From Clostridium gelidum (GTDB lineage: Bacteria > Bacillota > Clostridia > Clostridiales > Clostridiaceae): a stretch of DNA of 64,000 nt. Made by a program: the position numbers and the translations under genes. The stretch lies in the NCBI RefSeq assembly GCF_019977655.1, contig NZ_AP024849.1, forward strand, positions 1,001,001 to 1,065,000. Reading direction: 5' to 3'. The notes beneath the pieces were generated by a model that was not told the DNA's origin, made no database searches, and was given only the letters and a program-made list of their open reading frames with translations. Below are positions 35,727-44,504 of this stretch, in pieces (positions within the stretch are counted from its first letter, which is position 1; the number at the start of each line of letters is the position of its first letter).

Positions 35727-35760
35727 AAGCGCTAGAGATTTATTCTCTAGCGCTTTTATT
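35727..35760 (+). terminator. Riboswitch-controlled terminator
   Basis: AAGCGCTAGAGA/TCTCTAGCGCTT, 12-bp stem with a 5-nt loop, then TTTTATTTTA. The expression platform of the SAM riboswitch, 40 nt before metN. Confidence 0.9.
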
Positions 35761-35799
35761 TTAGTTATCTGGAAACAATGTCAAAGGAGGAAAAGTGTT

Positions 35800-36762
35800 T
35801 TGATAGAAATTAAAAACGTAATTAAAAGTTTTGGTGAAACACAAGTTATAAAAGATGTATCAATAAGCATTAAAGAAGGCGAAATTTATGGGATAATAGG
35901 ACATAGTGGAGCAGGGAAATCTACACTGCTTAGATGTATAAATGGACTTGAATCGTATAATGGAGGATCTATTAATGTAATGGGGAAAGAAGTTTCTTCA
36001 TTAACAGGTAGAAGTCTTAGGGAATTTAGAAAAGATTTAGGAATGATTTTTCAAAACTTTAATCTTATGAAAAGAAAAAATGTTTTTGATAATATTGCAC
36101 TTCCTCTTGATATATGGGGCTACAATAAAAGTGAAATAGAAGAGAAGGTGTTAGATTTACTTAAGTTAGTTGGGTTAGAAGACAAAAGATTAAGCAAGCC
36201 ATCAGAACTAAGTGGAGGGCAGAAACAAAGAGTAGCCATAGCAAGAGCGCTTTCATTAGATCCTAAAATATTACTTTGTGATGAAGCAACATCAGCATTA
36301 GATCCTAAAATAACAAAAGATATTTTAGCCTTACTTTCTAAAATCAATAAAGAATTAGGTATAACAATAGTAGTAGTTACCCACCAAATGGAAGTTATAA
36401 AAGAAGTTTGTGAAAGGGTTGCTTTATTAGATGGAGGAGAAATAAAGGCAGAAGGAAAAGCAGAAGATTTATTTTTAAAACCTGGAACTTCATTAAAAAA
36501 GTTTTTAGGGGAAGAAGATGAACTGTTACCAGATGATGGAGTTAATATTAAATTATTTTTTCCAAGCAATTCTTCAGAAAATGCACTTATAACTAAAATG
36601 GCTAGAGAACTTGAAATAGATTTTTCAATAGTTTGGGGAAAACTTGAAAAATTTAGAGAGGACATACTAGGGGGACTTGTAATAAATATAAAAGAAGAAG
36701 ATAAGGATAAGGTTATAAAATACCTTGAAAGTAAGGATATTCTATTGGAGGTGATTGAATAA
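35800..36762 (+). CDS. metN: Methionine ABC transporter ATP-binding protein MetN
   Basis: A 320-residue ATPase. Walker A GHSGAGKST near residue 38, signature ELSGGQKQRVAIARAL, Walker B LLCDEATSALDP and switch His in VVTHQ. The C-terminal NIL domain (about 243-320) binds methionine for trans-inhibition. The start is TTG at 35800, 9 nt after AAAGGAGG. The frame is open further up into the riboswitch terminator, which cannot be coding. Overlaps metI by 1 nt. Under SAM-I riboswitch control. Confidence 0.95.
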   Translation: MIEIKNVIKSFGETQVIKDVSISIKEGEIYGIIGHSGAGKSTLLRCINGLESYNGGSINVMGKEVSSLTGRSLREFRKDLGMIFQNFNLMKRKNVFDNIALPLDIWGYNKSEIEEKVLDLLKLVGLEDKRLSKPSELSGGQKQRVAIARALSLDPKILLCDEATSALDPKITKDILALLSKINKELGITIVVVTHQMEVIKEVCERVALLDGGEIKAEGKAEDLFLKPGTSLKKFLGEEDELLPDDGVNIKLFFPSNSSENALITKMARELEIDFSIVWGKLEKFREDILGGLVINIKEEDKDKVIKYLESKDILLEVIE

Positions 36763-37400
36763 TGAATGAGATAATAGGAAAAGCTTTAATAGAAACGTTA
36801 GAAATGGTTTTTGTATCAACTACTTTTGCAGTTATTTTAGGATTTATACCTGCAATTATATTAACAATTACTGCCAATGATGGATTAAAGCCAAATAAAA
36901 TTATTTATAATATTTTAGATTTTATAGTTAATACATTAAGAAGTTTTCCATTTATTATATTGATGGTAATAATTATACCTTTAACTAGATTAATTGCTGG
37001 CAAATCTATAGGTACAGAAGCAGCTATGGTTCCACTTACAATTGCAGCAGCACCTTTTGTTGCAAGAGTTATAGAAGCATCATTAAGAGAAGTTGATAAA
37101 GGTGTGATTGAAGCAGCAAGATCTTTTGGAGCATCAAATCTTCAAATTATATTTAAGGTCATGCTTAAAGAAGCAGTTCCTTCAATAATGTCAGGAATAA
37201 CTTTAACAATAATAAGTATTGTTGGATATTCAGCAATGGCAGGGGCTATTGGAGGTGGAGGACTTGGTCAAGTTGCAATAAGCTATGGATACCAAAGATT
37301 CCAAACAGATGTAATGATAGTAACGTGTATTATTTTAATTATAGTAGTACAAGGACTACAATTTTTAGGAAATTATTTTTATAATAAATTATCAAAATAG
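36762..37400 (+). CDS. metI: Methionine ABC transporter permease MetI
   Basis: A 212-residue inner-membrane permease with five to six helices and the EAA loop EAARSFGASNLQIIFKV (about 125-141) that contacts MetN. The start codon overlaps the metN stop (TAATG), and GGAGG lies just before it. metQ follows after 11 nt, so metNIQ is one operon. Confidence 0.95.
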   Translation: MNEIIGKALIETLEMVFVSTTFAVILGFIPAIILTITANDGLKPNKIIYNILDFIVNTLRSFPFIILMVIIIPLTRLIAGKSIGTEAAMVPLTIAAAPFVARVIEASLREVDKGVIEAARSFGASNLQIIFKVMLKEAVPSIMSGITLTIISIVGYSAMAGAIGGGGLGQVAISYGYQRFQTDVMIVTCIILIIVVQGLQFLGNYFYNKLSK

Positions 37401-37411
37401 GGGGAAAAAAT

Positions 37412-38251
37412 ATGAAAAAGAAATCAATTTTATCAGTAGTTTTAGCAGGAATAGTGGCACTCGGATTAGTAGGTTGTGGGTCTGGAACTAATACAGGAAG
37501 TAAAGATTCTAAAAATGACAAGGTAATAAAAATTGGAGTAACACCAAAACCACATAAGGAAATAGTAGAAATAGCTAAACCATTACTTGAAAAAGAAGGA
37601 TATACAGTAGAAATAACTGAATTCAATGATTATGTTCAACCTAATACTGCGGTATCAGAGGGGTCGTTGGATGCGAATTTCTTCCAACACATGCCTTATT
37701 TGAAGGAACAAAATGAATCAAAAGGATTTAAATTAGTTTCAGTAGGAGCTGTTCACTTAGAGCCAATGGGGTTATATTCCAAGAAAATTAAGAGCCTAGA
37801 TGAACTTAAAGATGGAGCTACAATTGCTATTCCTAATGATCCATCAAATGAAGCTAGAGCATTAAAACTACTCGCAGGTAAGGGAATAATAAAAATTAAA
37901 GATGGTGAATTAGTTACACCAAAGGATATAATACAAGATGGTGGAAATTCAAAAAACTTAAAGTTTAGCGAATTAGAAGCGGCAGCAGTTCCAAGAGCAA
38001 TAGATGATGTTGATGCAGCTGTAATAAATGGTAACTATGCAATAGATGCTAAATTCAATCCAACAAAAGATGCAATTATAATTGAAGATAAGAATTCAGA
38101 AGCTGCTAAGCCTTATGCAAATATAGTTGTTGTAAAAGAAGGTAATGAAAAACAAGAAAAAATTCAAGCTTTATATAAAGCATTGACTTCACCAGAAGTT
38201 AAAGCATTCATAGAAAAGGAATATAGTGGAGCAGTAATTCCAGTATTTTAA
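37412..38251 (+). CDS. metQ: Methionine-binding lipoprotein MetQ
   Basis: A 279-residue substrate-binding lipoprotein of the NlpA family. The signal peptide ends in the lipobox LVGC (Cys22), after which a Ser/Gly/Lys-rich spacer leads to the binding domain (KIGVTPKPHKEI, FNDYVQPNTAVSEGSLDANFFQHMPYL). It delivers methionine (L or D) to MetNI. GGGGG precedes the ATG. Last gene of the operon; a terminator follows. Confidence 0.95.
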   Translation: MKKKSILSVVLAGIVALGLVGCGSGTNTGSKDSKNDKVIKIGVTPKPHKEIVEIAKPLLEKEGYTVEITEFNDYVQPNTAVSEGSLDANFFQHMPYLKEQNESKGFKLVSVGAVHLEPMGLYSKKIKSLDELKDGATIAIPNDPSNEARALKLLAGKGIIKIKDGELVTPKDIIQDGGNSKNLKFSELEAAAVPRAIDDVDAAVINGNYAIDAKFNPTKDAIIIEDKNSEAAKPYANIVVVKEGNEKQEKIQALYKALTSPEVKAFIEKEYSGAVIPVF

Positions 38252-38295
38252 TGAAATATAGAATAAAAAATATATGTAATTTAATTAGGTAAAAT

Positions 38296-38336
38296 ATCCT
38301 TTACAAGTACATCAAATGCTTGTAAGGGATTTTTTC
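38296..38336 (+). terminator. Terminator of metNIQ
   Basis: ATCCTTTACAAG/CTTGTAAGGGAT with one wobble, 11-nt loop, then six T. Confidence 0.9.
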
Positions 38337-38471
38337 TTTAGCTTTATCATTTGATAAAAATAATGTATACTTTTAATTATAATTAGGCAAATAATGTTTT
38401 TAATTGTAAACAACAGTATTAAGATGTTTAAATATAAAAAAGTAGAATTTTTCTTAAAAGGAGAATGAGTT

Positions 38472-39434
38472 ATGAACATATCAGAGGTTAATGTTAAGTT
38501 AGTTGGGAGTGACATATTAAGTATTATTAATGAGTTTGTTAAAGTTGATGGATTGATTTTAAATAATGTATTTATTGAAGATGGAATAATATTAGAAGGA
38601 AGTCTTAAAAAGGGAATAAAGATAGATTTTTTTGTAAAAGTAGAATTAATCGAGTGTGCTCATAATATAATTGTAGCTAGAATTGTTAAAGCTAAAATTC
38701 TAAATCTTGGAATTTTTAGAATTCTAAGAAGTTTTGCACTAAAGCAGCTAGCAAAAGCATTCAAGGAATATGGAATAGAGAGCCAAAAGGATAAAGTAAT
38801 AATTAATATAAATACGTTACTTAAAGGTGTGCCTTATGTCGAGCTAAATATTACCGAGATTTTTATGAAGAGATCAGAATTATGGGTTGAAGCTAGTAAT
38901 GTTAATATTTCAATAGCCGGAGAATTAATAAAGAAAGTTGAAGCAGAAGAAGTTAAGGAAGAAAATGAAGACAATATAGCTGAATTAGAAATTGTAAATA
39001 AGACTCAAGACAATTATTCTAGAGGAAGAGAGATTTTAGAGGACAAGCTACCAAGAAGCGTTAAGGAATATAAAGAATATATATTTATATTACCAGATGT
39101 AATTTCTCTAATTTATAGATTACTTAGAGATAAAAGAGTACCTTTGAAAACTAAGTTAATAATGTCAGCAGCTATTGCATACATAGCAATTCCTACAGAT
39201 ATAATACCGAGTAGCATACCATTTATAGGCGCAATTGATGATATTGGAGTTGCATTTTTTGCTTTAAACAAAGTTCTTGCAGATGTGCCATTAGCCATAA
39301 TAATAGAAAATTGGCAAGGTAAAAATGAGTTACTTTTAGTATTAAAAAATGGAGTTGAATATTTAGTTGATTTTACAGGGGCTAGAAATGTAAGTAAATT
39401 ATGTGATGTAGTGAGAGAATTGTCTACATTGTAA
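38472..39434 (+). CDS. DUF1232 (YkvA-like) membrane protein with long N-terminal domain
   Basis: A 320-residue protein. Residues about 225-275 match DUF1232: LKTKLIMSAAIAYIAIPTDIIP followed by PFIGAIDDIGVAFFAL, a helical hairpin with the D-x-I-P and DD motifs typical of YkvA. The N-terminal 160 residues are beta-rich (repeated hydrophobic strands, IILEGSLKKGIKIDFFVKVE) and may be a lipid-binding fold such as that of LmeA/DUF2993, which is only a guess. An acidic linker joins them. AAAAGGAGAATG precedes the ATG. No functional partner adjacent. Confidence 0.7.
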   Translation: MNISEVNVKLVGSDILSIINEFVKVDGLILNNVFIEDGIILEGSLKKGIKIDFFVKVELIECAHNIIVARIVKAKILNLGIFRILRSFALKQLAKAFKEYGIESQKDKVIININTLLKGVPYVELNITEIFMKRSELWVEASNVNISIAGELIKKVEAEEVKEENEDNIAELEIVNKTQDNYSRGREILEDKLPRSVKEYKEYIFILPDVISLIYRLLRDKRVPLKTKLIMSAAIAYIAIPTDIIPSSIPFIGAIDDIGVAFFALNKVLADVPLAIIIENWQGKNELLLVLKNGVEYLVDFTGARNVSKLCDVVRELSTL

Positions 39435-39499
39435 AATAACTTGTGATATTTGGATATAATATAGATGAATAAGGATCTGAAGAAGAAAGGAACAAAGCA

Positions 39500-40462
39500 A
39501 TGGCAAAGAAAGTTTATGCAATACAATGTGGATTTGATGTTAAGAACAATAAGAAAGTAGAAAATATTATAGTTAATACTTGGGACGAATGTTTAAAATA
39601 TGTAAAAGGCGTAAAAGGAGCTAAATATAAGAGCTTTGAAAGTATTGATGATGCAAAGGCATATCTAAATGAAGGAAATAGAATGCTTAAAAAAAGTGAT
39701 AACAAGTATCCTAAAGATTGCCTTCATGCTTATGTCGATGGTAGTTATAATTCTTCTGATGGAAGATATTCTTATGGTGTAGTTTGTGTTAGTAATAATG
39801 TTGTAGAATACATAGAAAGTAATGCTGCGAAGGATACATCAGAAAAGAATGTAAGACAAGTTGCAGGAGAGCTTAAGGGCGCTGTTAGAGCTGTTGAATA
39901 TGCTTCAAGCAATAATAGGACAAAGATAGTTTTATTTCATGATTATGAAGGCATAGCACATCATGCAACTGGTGCTTGGGATAGGAAAGAAGAGTCATCT
40001 ATGGAATATTATGATAAAATGCAAAAATTAATGAGTTCTGGAATTGAAGTTATATTTGTTAAAGTGGACAGTCATACAGGAGATTTATTTAACGAACTTG
40101 TGGATGAAAAATGTAAGCAATGTTTAGGCATAACTTCTGATAAAATAGTTCAAAAATGGCTTAATAAAAATATTATAGAAGTTGCTAATAATGAAGTGAA
40201 AGCTGAAATTTTAAGCATAGCGCCTAATTGTGCTAATAATATAATAATAAGTGGTGAGAATAAATTTATTGATGAGAGTATAGATGTTATAGAAATTGAT
40301 AAAACAACAAATGAAAATGATCAAATTGATGATGAATTTAGATTTGAACAAATTGTAAATTTATATAAAACTAATTACAAAGAAGGAAAAAAGGTGATTT
40401 CAAAACTACTAAGTAAGCAAAAAGAAAGCTTTATTTTATATTTACTAAGTCATAATAAATAA
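39500..40462 (+). CDS. Viroplasmin-RNase H family protein
   Basis: A 320-residue ribonuclease H type protein. Residues 1-57 form a viroplasmin (caulimovirus-type) RNA/DNA-hybrid-binding domain (KKVYAIQCGFDV... FESIDDAKAYLN). Residues about 75-210 form RNase H with the four acids in YVDGSYN, VAGELKGA, LFHDYEG and KVDSHTGDLFNELVDE. It cuts RNA in RNA:DNA hybrids. The C-terminal 110 residues are acidic and unrecognised. AAGGA precedes the ATG. Standalone gene. Confidence 0.88.
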   Translation: MAKKVYAIQCGFDVKNNKKVENIIVNTWDECLKYVKGVKGAKYKSFESIDDAKAYLNEGNRMLKKSDNKYPKDCLHAYVDGSYNSSDGRYSYGVVCVSNNVVEYIESNAAKDTSEKNVRQVAGELKGAVRAVEYASSNNRTKIVLFHDYEGIAHHATGAWDRKEESSMEYYDKMQKLMSSGIEVIFVKVDSHTGDLFNELVDEKCKQCLGITSDKIVQKWLNKNIIEVANNEVKAEILSIAPNCANNIIISGENKFIDESIDVIEIDKTTNENDQIDDEFRFEQIVNLYKTNYKEGKKVISKLLSKQKESFILYLLSHNK

Positions 40463-40658
40463 GGCAAAAAATTGCCTAGAATGCTGAATTATTATTTTTT
40501 GAATGTTTATAACTAGCACATTTAGTTATTATTTATTTTCTTTCAGATTCCTAAGTTTGAAATAGATAATAAATGTAGAAAAAATTAACTTGGATAACTT
40601 TTTAATTTCTGCACAATCTATATTTAGAAAATAAATTAATATTAAAGAGGTGTTAATT

Positions 40659-40832
40659 ATGCAAAGATTTTCAAAAGGAATGATGGCAGGAATTTTAATT
40701 GGAGTAGCTGTTGAAATGGCTATGATGCCAATGTATGACAGAAGTACTCAAAGAACAATGAAAAGAGCAGGAAGAAAAATGAGAAATATGGCTGAAGCTA
40801 CTTATAGTGGCATGCAAGATTGGATGAGATAA
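40659..40832 (+). CDS. Small YtxH-like membrane protein, 57 aa
   Basis: Starts MQRFSKGMMAGILIGVAVEM: one hydrophobic segment (about 6-25), methionine-rich, then a basic amphipathic tail (RTMKRAGRKMRNMAEATYSG). AGAGGTG lies 8 nt before the ATG; a GTG inside it opens the frame 9 nt earlier. The arrangement resembles small YtxH-type membrane proteins. Function unknown. Confidence 0.7.
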   Translation: MQRFSKGMMAGILIGVAVEMAMMPMYDRSTQRTMKRAGRKMRNMAEATYSGMQDWMR

Positions 40833-41055
40833 ATATTGTCTTATTAACGTTTTCATAAAATTTTGAATTTAATTTAATATGAGAAGATATGAAATAAATT
40901 TTTTAATAATTAATTTCATATCTTTTTAATTTATGTACAAATAATGTAAGAAAATATTTTGAGCTTATAATTTTTAGTGTAAAAATGGATAAAAAAATTA
41001 AATTATATAAAATTTGGGGAGCATTTATATTTTTATGCAGTTTTTTATGAATTTA

Positions 41056-41064
41056 TGTTATAAT
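41056..41064 (+). promoter_or_regulatory. Extended -10 promoter of the HTH-TPR pair
   Basis: TGTTATAAT gives an extended -10 (TGN before TATAAT); no good -35 is visible at 17 nt. The start codon is 58 nt downstream. Confidence 0.45.
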
Positions 41065-41121
41065 TAAGGAAATTATATTAACTTAATTAAATAATTTGTT
41101 GAATAGAGAAGGATTGAAGAA

Positions 41122-42423
41122 ATGGAAATTCTATCATTAGGAGAAAAAATTAAAAGAAAAAGAAAACAATTAAATATGACCTTAAAAGATTTGGCTAAAG
41201 ACAGAATAACTCCAGGACAAATAAGCTTAGTTGAATCGGGGCGCTCAAACCCCTCAGTTGACTTATTAGAATATTTAGCAGATGCATTAAATACAACTGT
41301 CGAATATTTAATGGAATCAGAAGAAAGCCAAGCAGAAAAAATTAGTCTTTATTATGAACAAGTAGGAGAATCATGTATATTGCAAGGTGATTATGAAAAA
41401 GGACAAAGATATATTGATAATGCTTTATATTATTGTGAAAAATATAACTTAGAATATAGAAAAGCAATTATATATTTCATAACAGCAAAATCATATATGT
41501 ATAAGACAGATTTTCCGATGGCACAAAAGATTTTTTTGTCGGCAAATGTAATTTTTATTAAAAATAATAATTATGAAAAAATAATAAAAACTTTTTTACA
41601 TTTAACTAATGTAGCTTTAGAACTAAAAGCATATCATTCAGCTAGCAGTTATTTGAAACAAGCTGAAAAAGTATATTTAGATAATAATATTGTAGATGAT
41701 TTTCTAATGGGTGAAATACATTATAATATGGCTAGAACATATTATAATATAGAAGAGTTAGATTTAGCATTAAAATATTCATATCTAGCAAAGAGTAGAT
41801 TTGAACAAATATATAATGATGAGGATTATGCAAAAAACTTATTTTGTTTAGCTGAAGATTTTAATAAAAAGGGTGATTTGCCAAATGCTATAAAGTATTC
41901 AAAGAAAACGTTGGAAGTTTATAAAAAAATACAATATAACAAAGGTATAGTTAATATAGAACATAATTTAGGAAGATTATTCTATGAATTAGGGCATTTG
42001 GAAGAATCACTTAAGCATTATGAAATATCAAAAAGTGTTAGTGCTCAAAATCATGTGGGCTATATAAATGATATATTGATAGATATTTGTAAAAATCATT
42101 TAAAATTGAAAAATACTGAAGAATGTAGTAAGTTATTAAAAAATATTGAAAACAGTATTGAAGAAAATGATATTGACAGAAAAATTGAATGTAAATTAAT
42201 TAAATATACTATATTTAATATTGATGAAAAAATGGAACAAGCAGAGAGCGTATTAATTGATACATATATGTTGGCAAAAAATAGTGGAAGACTAGCTAAA
42301 GCCGGTGAATTAGCTATGAGAGTTGGAAAATACTTTATAGATAAGAAGGAAGAAGAGGAAGCCTCATACTATTTGAATCAAGGAATACAATTATTTAATG
42401 AGGCAGAAAAATTAAAAAATTAA
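41122..42423 (+). CDS. HTH-TPR transcriptional regulator 1 (RRNPP-like)
   Basis: A 433-residue protein. Residues 8-66 form an XRE helix-turn-helix (GEKIKRKRKQLNMTLKDLA, TPGQISLVESGRSNPSVDLLEYLADAL). From about 75 to the end there are tetratricopeptide repeats, as in the RRNPP family (PlcR, Rap, NprR and the clostridial Qss regulators) that bind exported signalling peptides. AAGGA lies 8 nt before the ATG. No small peptide gene is visible in the 290 bp upstream or after the pair. The second gene, 20 nt downstream, starts with a closely similar sequence. Peptide sensing is inference from the fold. Confidence 0.85.
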   Translation: MEILSLGEKIKRKRKQLNMTLKDLAKDRITPGQISLVESGRSNPSVDLLEYLADALNTTVEYLMESEESQAEKISLYYEQVGESCILQGDYEKGQRYIDNALYYCEKYNLEYRKAIIYFITAKSYMYKTDFPMAQKIFLSANVIFIKNNNYEKIIKTFLHLTNVALELKAYHSASSYLKQAEKVYLDNNIVDDFLMGEIHYNMARTYYNIEELDLALKYSYLAKSRFEQIYNDEDYAKNLFCLAEDFNKKGDLPNAIKYSKKTLEVYKKIQYNKGIVNIEHNLGRLFYELGHLEESLKHYEISKSVSAQNHVGYINDILIDICKNHLKLKNTEECSKLLKNIENSIEENDIDRKIECKLIKYTIFNIDEKMEQAESVLIDTYMLAKNSGRLAKAGELAMRVGKYFIDKKEEEEASYYLNQGIQLFNEAEKLKN

Positions 42424-42443
42424 GAGGTAAATGGGTGATATAA

Positions 42444-43709
42444 TTGGAAATACTATCTACTGGCGAAAAAATAAAAAGGGCTAGAATATTCAAAGGAATT
42501 ACATTAAAGCAACTATGCGAAAATAAAATTTCTATTGCTAAAATGAGTTGTATAGAAAATGGCAAAATTAAGGCAGATAAGGAGTTGCTTAAATATATAT
42601 CAGAAAAAATTGAAATAGATTTTAATTATTTAATAGAAGATGTTTATGAACAAATATTAAATAATTTAGAAACGATAAAAAAGAATATTTCATGTGATAA
42701 TGATTCGGAAAGTAAGCTGAAAGATAATTTAAGTTATGCACTAAAATATAAATACTATGATTTAGCATTTAAATTAATACATATATTATTTTATTATTAT
42801 GTGGAAGAAAATAAGGCGGAAAATATTCAATTGATAGTTTCTCAATACTATGATTTATTTCAAAGAAATAATACAGAAGAAAATACAGTTACATATTTCA
42901 AAGATATGGCAATATATCTTTCACAAAATGGAGAATATATAGAGGCTATATCATATTACAGTAAGCTTAGAGAAATGTGTCAACAAAAGAAAGAAAAATT
43001 TGATAAAGCGGAATATTGCTTAATAGGTTATAATGAAGCATTAGGTTATCAGAATCTAGGAAAAACAGAAGAAGCATATAGTATTTTATCAGACATTATA
43101 GGATATGTTGATAAACTTAAAACAGATGAGAGTAAAGGTAAAATATATCATATTTATGCTACTGTATGTATTAAGTTGAAGAAAGATTATGCAGAGGAAT
43201 ATAAAAAGAAAGCATTTGAATATCAAAAACATAATCCTATTTCATTAGCATTATCACATGGAAACTATGGAAAATATTATTTTGAGGTAGGCGAAAAGGA
43301 AAAGGCAATTGCAGAAATAGAAAATGGAATTAAAATATTCCCACAAGACAATATAGAAAAAAATGTAGAATTCTTAAATTATTGTACTAGAATATTAATT
43401 GATAATGTAGAATATGAAATAGCTTATAAAATTACAGAAGAAGCATTAAATATGGCGATTATTACAGACAATATAAAGCTAATTGAAAAATCATATTACC
43501 TAAAAGGAATGATTCTTCAAAAAATGGACAAGTATGCTGAAGCAGAAAAATATATGAATTTATCGTTAGATTCATTATTTAAATTTGGTACAAGAGATGA
43601 AAGAAAAAATAGATATATAGATATGGGAAATCTTTATTATAACCTTGGAATGGCTACAGATTCATTAAAGTATTTTAATTTAGCATTGGCAGTAGATAAG
43701 AAAATATAG
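42444..43709 (+). CDS. HTH-TPR transcriptional regulator 2 (RRNPP-like)
   Basis: A 421-residue paralogue of the preceding gene, starting MEILSTGEKIKRARIFKGIT against MEILSLGEKIKRKRKQLNMT. Its HTH (KQLCENKISIAKMSCIENGKI) is less canonical, and the TPR array (LGYQNLGKTEEAYSILSD and similar) fills the rest. The start is TTG at 42444 after GGGTGATATAA. Only 20 nt separate it from gene 1, so they form one operon and may act as a hetero-pair. A strong terminator follows. Confidence 0.82.
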   Translation: MEILSTGEKIKRARIFKGITLKQLCENKISIAKMSCIENGKIKADKELLKYISEKIEIDFNYLIEDVYEQILNNLETIKKNISCDNDSESKLKDNLSYALKYKYYDLAFKLIHILFYYYVEENKAENIQLIVSQYYDLFQRNNTEENTVTYFKDMAIYLSQNGEYIEAISYYSKLREMCQQKKEKFDKAEYCLIGYNEALGYQNLGKTEEAYSILSDIIGYVDKLKTDESKGKIYHIYATVCIKLKKDYAEEYKKKAFEYQKHNPISLALSHGNYGKYYFEVGEKEKAIAEIENGIKIFPQDNIEKNVEFLNYCTRILIDNVEYEIAYKITEEALNMAIITDNIKLIEKSYYLKGMILQKMDKYAEAEKYMNLSLDSLFKFGTRDERKNRYIDMGNLYYNLGMATDSLKYFNLALAVDKKI

Positions 43710-43741
43710 TAACTACTAAGCTAAATAAGAAGATATGAAAA

Positions 43742-43794
43742 TAGAAGGATATTTGTTTGAAAAAGTAAAAACAAGTATCCTTCTATTTTTTTTA
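43742..43794. terminator. Terminator between convergent HTH-TPR and CBS genes
   Basis: AGAAGGATATTTGTTT/AAACAAGTATCCTTCT, one wobble, 10-nt loop, then ATTTTTTTT on the plus strand. The 20 nt beyond (to 43816) contain TTTTGATTGTGCCTAAAG, which resembles the right end of the family A repeat. Confidence 0.85.
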
Positions 43795-43821
43795 TTCATG
43801 TTTTGATTGTGCCTAAAGTCT

Positions 43822-44199
43822 TTAATCTATATTGATAAAATAATCTAATAAATCTTCAATACTTATGACACCTACAATATTATCATTTTCAACTATAGGC
43901 ATAGAGATAATATCATTTTTTCGTAATCTATTAGCTACAACCAATAAATCTTCATCAGATTGAGCAAGTATTACTTCTTTAGACATAACCCATTCAACAG
44001 GGCAACTAACATAATGACCAGGGTGAATCATAAATCTATATATATCAGCTTTAACAATCATTCCGACTAAGGCGTCTTTGTCATTTACTACTGGCATACC
44101 ATTAATATCAAATTTATCCATCATATCTAGAGCTTTATCTATTGGATCATTCACATTAATAGTATGAAAACTTTGTTTAATAATAGAATTTATTTTCAT
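43822..44199 (-). CDS. Tandem CBS-domain protein
   Basis: A 125-residue protein made of two CBS motifs (about 1-62 and 66-122: INGMPVVNDKDALVGMIVKADI and ISMPIVENDNIVGVISIEDLL), which together bind an adenine nucleotide. Stand-alone CBS pairs usually sense energy charge and regulate a partner; none is evident here. AAGAGGTGATTTT precedes the ATG. Monocistronic. Confidence 0.9.
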   Translation of the reverse strand: MKINSIIKQSFHTINVNDPIDKALDMMDKFDINGMPVVNDKDALVGMIVKADIYRFMIHPGHYVSCPVEWVMSKEVILAQSDEDLLVVANRLRKNDIISMPIVENDNIVGVISIEDLLDYFINID

Positions 44200-44385
44200 A
44201 AAATCACCTCTTTTAAAAAGTTTAGTATTTTCAATCTATAATAATTTAAAAATGGAAAGCAAATAGATAATTATACTAACATTTTACTACAAAACAACAA
44301 GTTTTTAAACAGGAGTTTATATATATATGAAATTAATATGTAATTTATAAAATACATATTAATTAATAAAAAATTATATATAAAA

Positions 44386-44427
44386 GTCAAATACACTTTG
44401 ACTTTCTTTGACCTATGTATTATTATA
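44386..44427 (+). promoter_or_regulatory. clpB promoter with CtsR operator
   Basis: TTGACT (44399-44404), 17-nt spacer, TATTAT (44422-44427). The minus strand of 44398-44414 reads GGTCAAA-GAA-AGTCAAA, an exact match to the CtsR heat-shock repressor consensus RGTCAAA-NAN-RGTCAAA. A third heptad AGTCAAA (44386-44392) lies in the opposite orientation. The operator covers the -35. Confidence 0.85.
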
Positions 44428-44504
44428 TAATTAAGGACTCATTAAGCATAACCAAGAGCTTAATAAAAAAGTAAATAGAGCTATAAATGTGAGGAGGAAC
44501 AAGT

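Noticed and set aside
36120..36665. A 181-codon open frame on the minus strand inside metN
   Set aside because: It mirrors the metN frame, has no ribosome site and a low-complexity Ser/Leu-rich translation; metN is certain.
43796..43816. A further full family A repeat after the HTH-TPR operon
   Set aside because: Only about 18 nt resemble the right end and no left end is found, so it was not listed as a copy.
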